A stretch of 11,792 nucleotides of DNA from an uncultured Bacilli bacterium. Lineage in GTDB: Bacteria; Bacillota_I; Bacilli_A; RF39; UBA660. The stretch lies in NCBI GenBank assembly GCA_947628635.1, contig CANRAX010000029.1:1-11792 (forward strand). The letters are read 5' to 3'. This document shows positions 6,617 to 11,792 of the stretch, in pieces; the first letter of the stretch is position 1, and each line of letters opens with the position of its first letter. The notes under the pieces were generated by a model. It worked only from the letters and a program-made list of their open reading frames with translations. It did no database searches and had not been told where the DNA came from. The position numbers were made by a program, and so were the translations under genes.

Positions 6617-7729
6617 ATTATAATTTTTTAAAAATTCGTTCTTATATTGTAAAACTCTATCTTCTTTAATAGCTTCTCTTAATTCTTCCGTTAATCTTAT
6701 TAAAAAGCGAATATTATGAATAGATAATAATCGACCACCTAACATTTCATCTGTTGTAATTAAGTGGCGAATATAAGCTTTAGAGTAATTTTTACAAGTG
6801 TAGCAATCACAGCCTTCTTCTACGGGAGTTAAATCTTCTTTAAATCTAGCATTATGGAAATTAATCTTACCCTTTCTTGTAAAGGCTTGCCCATGTCTTG
6901 CTATTCTAGTAGGTAAAACACAATCAAAAATATCTATGCCTCTAATTACACCTTCAATAATATCAATAGGTTCCCCTACTCCCATTAAGTAACGTACTTT
7001 ATCTTCTGGAATATAAGGTATAGAATAATCAATAGCCTTATACATATCTTCTTTTGATTCTCCATCATTCGCTACACCGCCAATAGAATAACCATCAAAA
7101 TCCATTTTTACTGTTTCAATAGCGGATAATTTACGTAAATCTTCATAAGCTCCACCTTGAATAATGCCAAAAAGAGATTGCCGTTCATTACTATGAACCA
7201 TTTTACCCCTTTTTGCCCATCTTAATGTTCTCTCAACGCTATTTTTTAAATATTCATAACTTGCACTAGCTGGAGGACATTCATCAAAACTCATTGCTAT
7301 ATCACTGTCTAATTTATTTTGAATTTCGATAGATTTTTCCGGAGTTAAAAGTAATTTTTTACCATCAATATGACTTTTAAAAATTACTCCCTCTTCTGTT
7401 ATATCTTTTTCTTTATTTTTTGCCAGTGAAAAAACTTGAAAACCTCCACTATCAGTTAAAATAGGTCTATCATAATTCATAAATTTATGTAAGCCACCAC
7501 ATTTAGCAATAACATCTTCCCCGGGTCTTAACCATAAATGATAAGTATTTGCTAAAATAATACCACTACCAGCTTGAATTAATTCTTCTTTTGTTAAAGA
7601 TTTGACAGTAGCTCTAGTACCAACAGGCATAAACATTGGTGTTTCATAAATACCATAATTAGTATGAATTTTCCCATAACGAGCTTTACAGTTTTTGTCT
7701 TGTTTTAATAATTCATATTTTATTTTCAT
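6587..7729 (-). CDS. tgt: tRNA-guanine transglycosylase
   Basis: This cytosolic TIM-barrel enzyme replaces guanine 34 of GUN-anticodon tRNAs (Asp, Asn, His, Tyr) with preQ1 on the way to queuosine. It is 380 aa, full bacterial length. Visible are the active-site D93 (TDSGGFQVFSL), D149 (SFDECPP), GIIQGG (188-193), YSIGGVA, the nucleophile D269 (FDCVLPTR), and the zinc site C307, C309, C312 and H338 (IHN). AGAGGAAG (7738-7745) lies 8 nt before the ATG. The gene is not in the common ruvB-queA-tgt-yajC cluster; it stands alone, and no queuosine biosynthesis gene is in view, so preQ1 may be salvaged or made elsewhere. The last six residues are encoded inside a terminator hairpin shared with the convergent gene. 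Confidence 0.96.
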   Translation of the reverse strand: MKIKYELLKQDKNCKARYGKIHTNYGIYETPMFMPVGTRATVKSLTKEELIQAGSGIILANTYHLWLRPGEDVIAKCGGLHKFMNYDRPILTDSGGFQVFSLAKNKEKDITEEGVIFKSHIDGKKLLLTPEKSIEIQNKLDSDIAMSFDECPPASASYEYLKNSVERTLRWAKRGKMVHSNERQSLFGIIQGGAYEDLRKLSAIETVKMDFDGYSIGGVANDGESKEDMYKAIDYSIPYIPEDKVRYLMGVGEPIDIIEGVIRGIDIFDCVLPTRIARHGQAFTRKGKINFHNARFKEDLTPVEEGCDCYTCKNYSKAYIRHLITTDEMLGGRLLSIHNIRFLIRLTEELREAIKEDRVLQYKNEFLKNYNNKNSVGDNS

Positions 7730-7766
7730 TTGAACTACTTCCTCTCTACATTCTATATTTAATACA

Positions 7767-7849
7767 ATTATACATTCTTTACATATTTTTACTTTTAAAA
7801 CTCAAATAATTTACAACGCTAGAATACTATACTTAAGTTAGCTTGTCAA
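7767..7849 (-). promoter_or_regulatory. Candidate tgt promoter region (two alternatives)
   Basis: Nearest to tgt, TATAAT (7772-7767) would start a transcript near 7760 with a 30-nt leader, but its -35 region is poor. Further upstream, a perfect TTGACA (7849-7844) stands 17 bp from TATTCT (7826-7821), which would give a leader of about 85 nt. I cannot choose between them from the sequence. Confidence 0.4.
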
Positions 7850-7951
7850 ATAAATTTTTCTAAAATATTTTTCAAATTACCTTTCTTTTTCGTTTAAATT
7901 AAATATTTTCGCAAATAATAATTATGAAATTACTTTACACTTACAGAGTAC

Positions 7952-7974
7952 TGGCTAATTAGCCAATAGCTATT
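7952..7974 (+). promoter_or_regulatory. Two abutting palindromes: putative operator
   Basis: TGGCTAATTAGCCA (7952-7965) is a perfect 14-bp palindrome. It shares its last base with AATAGCTATT (7965-7974), a perfect 10-bp palindrome. Together they contain four copies of the half-site GCTAWT in alternating orientation. The block ends 13 bp before the extended -10 box of the following regulator operon, where the -35 region would be. Autoregulation by the Cro/C1-type protein encoded next is a natural inference. Confidence 0.55.
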
Positions 7975-7987
7975 CAACTTATATTAC

Positions 7988-7996
7988 TGTTAAAAT
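7988..7996 (+). promoter_or_regulatory. Extended -10 promoter of the regulator operon
   Basis: TGTTAAAAT has the TGn extension followed by TAAAAT (7991-7996). No -35 box is recognisable, as expected for an extended -10 promoter. A start near 8003 leaves room for the GGGTGAT ribosome binding site before the GTG at 8021. Confidence 0.5.
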
Positions 7997-8020
7997 TTTG
8001 TATAAGAAATGGGTGATAGT

Positions 8021-8260
8021 GTGGAAAAAAATGTTAAAGTAAAAGTTGGTATGGGGGAATTTGTTTTTAAATTAGATAATATTTTAGCTAAAAGAAAAAT
8101 AAGTAAAAATAAAATGATGCGTGATACAGAAACAGATTTTAAAGTAATTCAAAGAATTGCTACAGGAACTATTACAAGAATAGATATTTATGTTTTAGCA
8201 AGAATATGTGATTATCTAGATTGTAATATGTCTGATATTATTGAATATCATCATATATAA
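8021..8260 (+). CDS. Small Cro/C1-type helix-turn-helix regulator
   Basis: This 79-aa single-domain DNA-binding protein is of the XRE (HTH_26/YozG-like) type. The fold runs FKLDNILAKRKISKNKMM (helices 1-2), then a recognition helix near residues 39-49 (DFKVIQRIATG), and the typical C-terminal IDIYVLARICDYLDCNMSDIIEY. I prefer the GTG at 8021: GGGTGAT (8011-8017) lies 3 nt before it, in the register of the anti-SD ATCACC. The in-frame ATG at 8009 would have almost no leader from the extended -10 promoter and no SD; using it would add four residues. Palindromes just upstream suggest it represses its own operon. It is followed after 16 nt by a lysine-rich protein of unknown role. There is no effector domain, so any signal input would have to come from a partner. 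Confidence 0.8.
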   Translation: MEKNVKVKVGMGEFVFKLDNILAKRKISKNKMMRDTETDFKVIQRIATGTITRIDIYVLARICDYLDCNMSDIIEYHHI

Positions 8261-8276
8261 ATATTTCGAGGTAATT

Positions 8277-8819
8277 ATGAATTTTCAAAAAGAAATGGAA
8301 TTATTAATTAGTAGAAGTAATTTTTATGAAGAATTAAAAAAAGATATAGCTCTTCAAGAATTAAAAAATAAGGCTTATCAATATCAAAAGGATAATTCTT
8401 CTTTCTTTACAAAAATTACTAATTTCAAAAATAAAAAAGATGATAATAAATATTTTGCTAATTTAAAAAAAGCTAAAATATCTTCTAAGGAAGAAATAAA
8501 AAAATATTTATCTTTAAAAAATGATATTCCTTTTAAAGTAATTTTTAAAAAATTTCTTCAAAAACAAACAACTGTTTCTGATTTCAATTCTGCTGATACT
8601 TCTTATATGAAATATGAAGTATTTTTGCAAATTGACTCTTCTTTTTCTAAAGATTATCAATATTTTAAGAAGATTTTTAAAAATGAAACTACTGCTAAGA
8701 ATTATTTTAATAAATTAAAGAATAAAATAAAAAATACTGATACAGTTAATCTTTTTAATGAAATATTAGATGATTTAAATAGAAAAATCTCATTATTAGA
8801 ACAAAATCGTTCTCTTTAA
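8277..8819 (+). CDS. Lysine-rich helical protein of unknown function
   Basis: I do not recognise this 180-aa protein. It is predicted largely helical, rich in Lys, Asn, Phe and Ile, with no Cys or Trp, no signal peptide and no membrane segment. A long charged stretch (about 18-80) includes KNKKDDNKYFANLKKAKI. A middle segment follows (FQ-type residues 84-135), and a C-terminal amphipathic helix (155-178) could be a short coiled coil. GAGGTAA (8268-8274) fixes the ATG at 8277 rather than an upstream in-frame ATG at 8241 that overlaps the regulator gene. It is second in an operon with the Cro/C1-type regulator, 16 nt apart, and is closed by a terminator. That pairing is compatible with a regulator plus effector, or a toxin-antitoxin-like unit. 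No catalytic motif supports either. Confidence 0.7.
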   Translation: MNFQKEMELLISRSNFYEELKKDIALQELKNKAYQYQKDNSSFFTKITNFKNKKDDNKYFANLKKAKISSKEEIKKYLSLKNDIPFKVIFKKFLQKQTTVSDFNSADTSYMKYEVFLQIDSSFSKDYQYFKKIFKNETTAKNYFNKLKNKIKNTDTVNLFNEILDDLNRKISLLEQNRSL

Positions 8820-8844
8820 GCAACTTACTTTGAGTTGTTTTTTT
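8818..8844 (+). terminator. Terminator of the regulator operon
   Basis: AAGCAACT (8818-8825) pairs with AGTTGTTT (8833-8840), including one G-U pair, around a 7-nt loop, and the right arm merges into a T-run to 8844. It overlaps the stop codon of the lysine-rich protein gene. Confidence 0.7.
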
Positions 8845-8860
8845 CATTTTCAAATTTAAT

Positions 8861-8888
8861 TTGACAAAATAATTTATAATAATATAAT
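8861..8888 (+). promoter_or_regulatory. Strong SigA-type promoter
   Basis: TTGACA (8861-8866), a 16-bp spacer and TATAAT (8883-8888) are both perfect. A second TATAAT at 8875-8880 is too close to the -35 box to be used. The start near 8895 would leave a leader of about 17 nt carrying AAGGAGG. Confidence 0.8.
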
Positions 8889-8911
8889 AATTTCTATAAG
8901 GAGGCATTCTA

Positions 8912-9424
8912 ATGTTGAATTCTGATATTATAATTGCTGATATTTCAAATTTAATAGCTAAAAAAAATGAAAAATGTATTATAGGAAATGGTATTTTATC
9001 ATCAATGAAAATAGCGTTTAATGAGGAAAAATTAGCTGAAAATAAATCTTCCATTGCTCAAATTTTACAAGAAATAGGTCTTGATCAATATCCTTTAACT
9101 AATCTTGCTAATTTAACAACTTTAAAAAATGGAGAGACATGGAATAAACTAGAAACTTTAAAAGATTTTCAAGCTTTAGAGTTTTTGCTAGCTTGTTCAT
9201 CTGCTTGTGGTTTTATTAAAAATGATACTAAAACTATTTCTAAAAATATTGAAAATCTTGGTGGCAATTCTCTTTTCATTACTCTTACAGTAAGAAAAAT
9301 AATGAATAACGATGAGAAATGGCTAGAAATAATGAAACAAAGAATTTTACAAAATATGCATTTTTTAACAAACCCAGCTACTATATTAGAATATAGTTCT
9401 AAAAATAAAATACTTTCTAAATAA
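8912..9424 (+). CDS. Uncharacterised 170-aa protein
   Basis: I do not recognise this protein. It is soluble, mixed helical, close to neutral, with three cysteines (C22, C95, C99), the last two in the hydrophobic segment ALEFLLACSSACGFI. A long helical N-terminal half with IAQILQEIGLDQYPLTNLANL (about 48-68) is followed by LFITLTVRKIM and a final amphipathic helix. It has no signal peptide and no clear transmembrane helix. AAGGAGG (8898-8904) sits 7 nt before the ATG, and a perfect-hexamer promoter lies just upstream, so it should be well expressed as a single-gene unit. I see no strong plus-strand terminator; the hairpin at 9481-9500 favours the opposite strand. Its neighbours on both sides are also unknowns. 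Confidence 0.75.
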   Translation: MLNSDIIIADISNLIAKKNEKCIIGNGILSSMKIAFNEEKLAENKSSIAQILQEIGLDQYPLTNLANLTTLKNGETWNKLETLKDFQALEFLLACSSACGFIKNDTKTISKNIENLGGNSLFITLTVRKIMNNDEKWLEIMKQRILQNMHFLTNPATILEYSSKNKILSK

Positions 9425-9475
9425 TTTTTTTAATTAAATATCTTGAAGACTTTTTTGCAAATAATTCTAATGACC

Positions 9476-9500
9476 AAAAAAGGATGAAGCTTATCATCCT
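9476..9500 (-). terminator. Terminator of the 220-aa protein gene
   Basis: Reading the minus strand, AGGATGA (9500-9494) pairs with TCATCCT (9487-9481) around a 6-nt loop and is followed by Ts. It lies about 75 nt after the stop codon at 9574. On the plus strand the hairpin lacks a good T-run. Confidence 0.7.
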
Positions 9501-9573
9501 CTATAATTTGATTATTTAGAATTTATTTTTTACAAACAATATATTAAACTTTACTTAAATCTAATATGATTTT

Positions 9574-10236
9574 TTATCTTACTTTTCTTATATTGTCACT
9601 ATCTTCCGTAGCATATTCAGAAGATTTTGCAATATAACTGATTAAATTTTCAATTTCTTCTCCAAATTGAGGAGTGTGATTTTCAGATTGTAATTTATAA
9701 AAATCATATTTTTCTTTTAAATCGTTTAATTCATCAATATTAGTATATCTAAAATCTGGATTTTGTCTTTTTTCTTGCCAAATATAAAGTGGAATACTTA
9801 CACTTTTGCAAAGAATTTGCTTTTTAATATCTGCTAAAAAGCCTTGTGGAACTTCATATTCTGCGGAGACAACACTATATGAAATTTTTTTCCATATATC
9901 ACTAATTTCTGGAACATCTCTTAATACTTGATCTATCCCAGAATTTCTTAAAGTTAGCATTTCTTCTAATTGATCAAATGCTTTTTTTGCATGCTCATCA
10001 AATCTAAAAATTTCATAATGTGTATAAGAATTTTCTTCTGTCTTTTTTGGATAACCATTTTCTTCATAATACTCACCCATATGTGATAACATTTGTCCCA
10101 CATCTACATAACAATCCATAATTTCATAAAAATTAGGATCTGTATCTGGGTTATCTTTAATCCAACTATTAATACCTTCCATTCTTGTTGCTAAAGTATC
10201 AGCCATATTATCAATATGCATTTTTGCAATTTCCAT
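9574..10236 (-). CDS. Uncharacterised acidic 220-aa protein
   Basis: I do not recognise this protein. It is acidic and soluble, rich in Glu, Asp and Tyr, and predicted mostly helical. An N-terminal part has METs and aromatic residues (MEIAKMHIDNMADTLATRME, then a GEYYEENGY segment near 54-62). The centre has DEHAKKAFDQLEEMLTLRN (80-98), and the C-terminal half has charged helices (151-205). Two cysteines (C42, C143) form no motif. There is no signal peptide or membrane segment. GGAGATGA (10243-10250) is 6 nt before the ATG. The promoter is at perfect consensus and the gene has its own terminator, so it is an independent, probably strongly expressed unit. It lies downstream of, and on the same strand as, the sigma-like repeat protein gene, separated by 107 nt containing short repeats. 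Confidence 0.75.
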   Translation of the reverse strand: MEIAKMHIDNMADTLATRMEGINSWIKDNPDTDPNFYEIMDCYVDVGQMLSHMGEYYEENGYPKKTEENSYTHYEIFRFDEHAKKAFDQLEEMLTLRNSGIDQVLRDVPEISDIWKKISYSVVSAEYEVPQGFLADIKKQILCKSVSIPLYIWQEKRQNPDFRYTNIDELNDLKEKYDFYKLQSENHTPQFGEEIENLISYIAKSSEYATEDSDNIRKVR

Positions 10237-10263
10237 ATAAATTCATCTCCAATCTATGAATAA

Positions 10264-10292
10264 ATTATATATCTTTAAAATATATGTGTCAA
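10264..10292 (-). promoter_or_regulatory. Perfect-consensus promoter of the 220-aa protein gene
   Basis: On the minus strand TTGACA (10292-10287), exactly 17 bp, then TATAAT (10269-10264): a full SigA consensus. The expected start is near 10257, leaving a leader of about 20 nt. Such promoters usually need a repressor if not constitutive. Short repeats lie just upstream of it. Confidence 0.85.
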
Positions 10293-10328
10293 TTATTTAA
10301 CAGGTTTTTGACATTATTTAAGTTTTGA
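10292..10328. repeat. Short direct and inverted repeats upstream of the promoter
   Basis: ATTATTTAA occurs at 10292-10300 and again at 10313-10321, exactly 21 bp apart (two helical turns), and each copy is followed by TTTTGA (10306-10311, 10323-10328). TTGACA also occurs on the plus strand at 10308-10313, forming an inverted pair with the promoter -35 box. In AT-rich DNA this may be chance, but the phasing fits a regulator site. Confidence 0.35.
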
Positions 10329-10343
10329 ATATGAACATATTAG

Positions 10344-11783
10344 TTAATTTATCTTCTTTCTTAATGTTTTTGCATTATAAGTATTTTTTAATAAAGATAA
10401 TATTTCTACTTCTTTTTGTTTAATTTCAGCAACAGTTAAATTAAAATGATTTGCCAAATCTTCATCAGTATAATTTTCTTGATATTTTAACATAATAAAT
10501 GATAAATCTTCAGATGATAAACTTGACAACATTTGCAACATATTTGAACTAAAAGAAGTTGGTTCTAGTTCATCATATGGATTAACAGAATCAGCCAAAT
10601 ATTCTATTTTTGTTTTTCCTTTTCTCGTACCTCTATCCTCAAAATAAAAAGCATCATCCAGTGATAAACTATTTTGTTTTATGAATTCCTTTAAATAAGT
10701 TCTAAAATAACCTTTTACTGATAAATCAATATATTTAATTATTTGCCCGTAAGTATTTAAGCTAATTCTACTTATAACTATTAACAAATAATATTTTACC
10801 TCACTTTGAAAATCTTCAAGATTATCATTAATTTTAATACCATAATTATCACACAATGAATATATTATTTTATAAATATATCTATTTTCTTTTTTTAATA
10901 TTTCGCCTCTTGAATCATATAGTTCACATTTATAAATACCAATTAAATCATATAATTCAACTTTATGTACACTAACACTGTTATTTTGAAGCTCATTAAT
11001 TAGAGAAAAAAGACTTTTTAGCTTATTATCTGTAATTATTTTATAGCCTTCATCGGTTTTAGTATCAAAAAAATACCATATCATATTAATTGCTTGATAA
11101 TATGAAAAATCCATAGCAACCAAATCTTTTACATTTGCAAAATCAATTTTTAAAAAATTACAAATTTCTTCAATTTGCTTAGTATTTTCATTTTCCATAT
11201 TTTTTAAATTATTAAAGATTTCATTTATTTTATTTATTTCTAACCTATCTTCATATTTTTTAATAGCTAATGATATGATTTTTTCTTTATCTAAATCTTT
11301 TTCCTTATTTTCTAAAGTTTTAATTCTTCTTAGGATTGCTAAATAAGGATATCCATTTATATCACAAAATTTTCTTAAGGATTGATCATTAAAATAATAC
11401 TTAGTTTTTATGGGTGGATGTTCTAAATAATAATCTACAATTTGTTTTATTGCTTTATCTCTAGAAATATTTGAATTATCAGCATATTTAGCTAAATATT
11501 TTTGGATAATAGTAACATAATTTAAGCCTTTTTCTTTACAATATGTTATAAGTGGTATTCCATTATAAAAATATTTTATAGAAAATTTTTGATAAGTTTC
11601 AACACATTCATCAATTATTTTTTGAAGTGGCTTATCACTTTTAGCTTGTTTTCTTAAAATGGCACAGCGAATAGAACTAACATTTAAATCATTTTTTCTA
11701 GCATAGTCTTTTAAAGGAATGCCTTTATAATAATAAATTATTCCATATCTATTAATTGTTTTTATAGCTTCATCAATTAACAT
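10344..11783 (-). CDS. Tandem HTH-like repeat protein with sigma-70-like C-terminus (probably partial)
   Basis: 479 residues are visible. Three tandem units of about 54-58 aa fill residues 2-165. Each has a helix (LIDEAIKTINRYG, IIDECVETYQKF, IKQIVDYYLEHP), a short hairpin (YYYKGIPL at 17-24, YFYNGIPL at 71-78, YYFNDQSL at 129-136) and a helix-turn-helix-like segment (DYARKNDLNVSSIRCAI; TYCKEKGLNYVTIIQKY; KFCDINGYPYLAILRRI). A decayed fourth unit may start at 168. After a linker, residues about 320-375 resemble sigma region 2. Residues 420-467 resemble sigma region 4, with the HTH in YTDEDLANHFNLTVAEIKQK. It is therefore probably a diverged sigma-70-like or multi-HTH regulator; no exact family is recognised. 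The frame stays open to 11792 and no ribosome binding site precedes the ATG at 11783, so the real start, perhaps with more repeats, is probably outside the window. Confidence 0.75.
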   Translation of the reverse strand: MLIDEAIKTINRYGIIYYYKGIPLKDYARKNDLNVSSIRCAILRKQAKSDKPLQKIIDECVETYQKFSIKYFYNGIPLITYCKEKGLNYVTIIQKYLAKYADNSNISRDKAIKQIVDYYLEHPPIKTKYYFNDQSLRKFCDINGYPYLAILRRIKTLENKEKDLDKEKIISLAIKKYEDRLEINKINEIFNNLKNMENENTKQIEEICNFLKIDFANVKDLVAMDFSYYQAINMIWYFFDTKTDEGYKIITDNKLKSLFSLINELQNNSVSVHKVELYDLIGIYKCELYDSRGEILKKENRYIYKIIYSLCDNYGIKINDNLEDFQSEVKYYLLIVISRISLNTYGQIIKYIDLSVKGYFRTYLKEFIKQNSLSLDDAFYFEDRGTRKGKTKIEYLADSVNPYDELEPTSFSSNMLQMLSSLSSEDLSFIMLKYQENYTDEDLANHFNLTVAEIKQKEVEILSLLKNTYNAKTLRKKIN

Positions 11784-11792
11784 ATCAATATC

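Noticed and set aside
8755..9054. 99-codon minus-strand frame
   Set aside because: It covers the terminator and promoter between two plus-strand genes and part of both; it has no ribosome binding site.

Overview
The window comes from a very AT-rich, low-GC Gram-positive bacterium. Standard bacterial code fits, because xerD ends on TGA at its normal length. The xerD-deoB pair, a DUF1540 protein, a VrrA/YqfQ-like protein, a GdpP-like DHH phosphoesterase and strong AGGAGG-type ribosome binding sites point to Bacillota, probably an uncultured Bacilli/Erysipelotrichia-like lineage. This is judged from protein resemblance only; I ran no search.

Layout. 1-390 holds no gene, but contains a long inverted repeat followed by a T-run (265-345). 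391-600 is a small Cys-rich DUF1540 protein with a terminator. 639-2704 (minus) is a translationally coupled xerD-deoB operon (chromosome dimer resolution, pentose phosphate isomerisation in nucleoside salvage). It diverges from a stand-alone DHH/DHHA1 phosphoesterase at 2812-3858, through two promoters whose -35 boxes lie 3 bp apart. 3873-6145 (minus) is a two-gene operon for a type IV pilus/competence-like system: a PilC/GspF/ComGB inner-membrane platform protein, then its prepilin peptidase. No ATPase or pilin gene is in the window. 6260-6577 is a VrrA/YqfQ-like protein, convergent with tgt (6587-7729, queuosine tRNA modification) across a shared bidirectional terminator.

From about 7800 to the end the content changes to genes I cannot name. 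A Cro/C1-type regulator sits behind two abutting palindromes and an extended -10 promoter, in an operon with a lysine-rich helical protein. An orphan 170-aa protein has a strong promoter. A 220-aa acidic protein has a perfect-consensus promoter and its own terminator. A protein of at least 479 aa carries three tandem helix-turn-helix-like repeats followed by what looks like a diverged sigma-70 region 2/region 4 module; it probably continues beyond the right edge.

The left two thirds is housekeeping plus a partial secretion/pilus locus. The right third looks like accessory or lineage-specific regulatory DNA. The sigma-like repeat protein and the palindrome-controlled operon are the best candidates for something undescribed.
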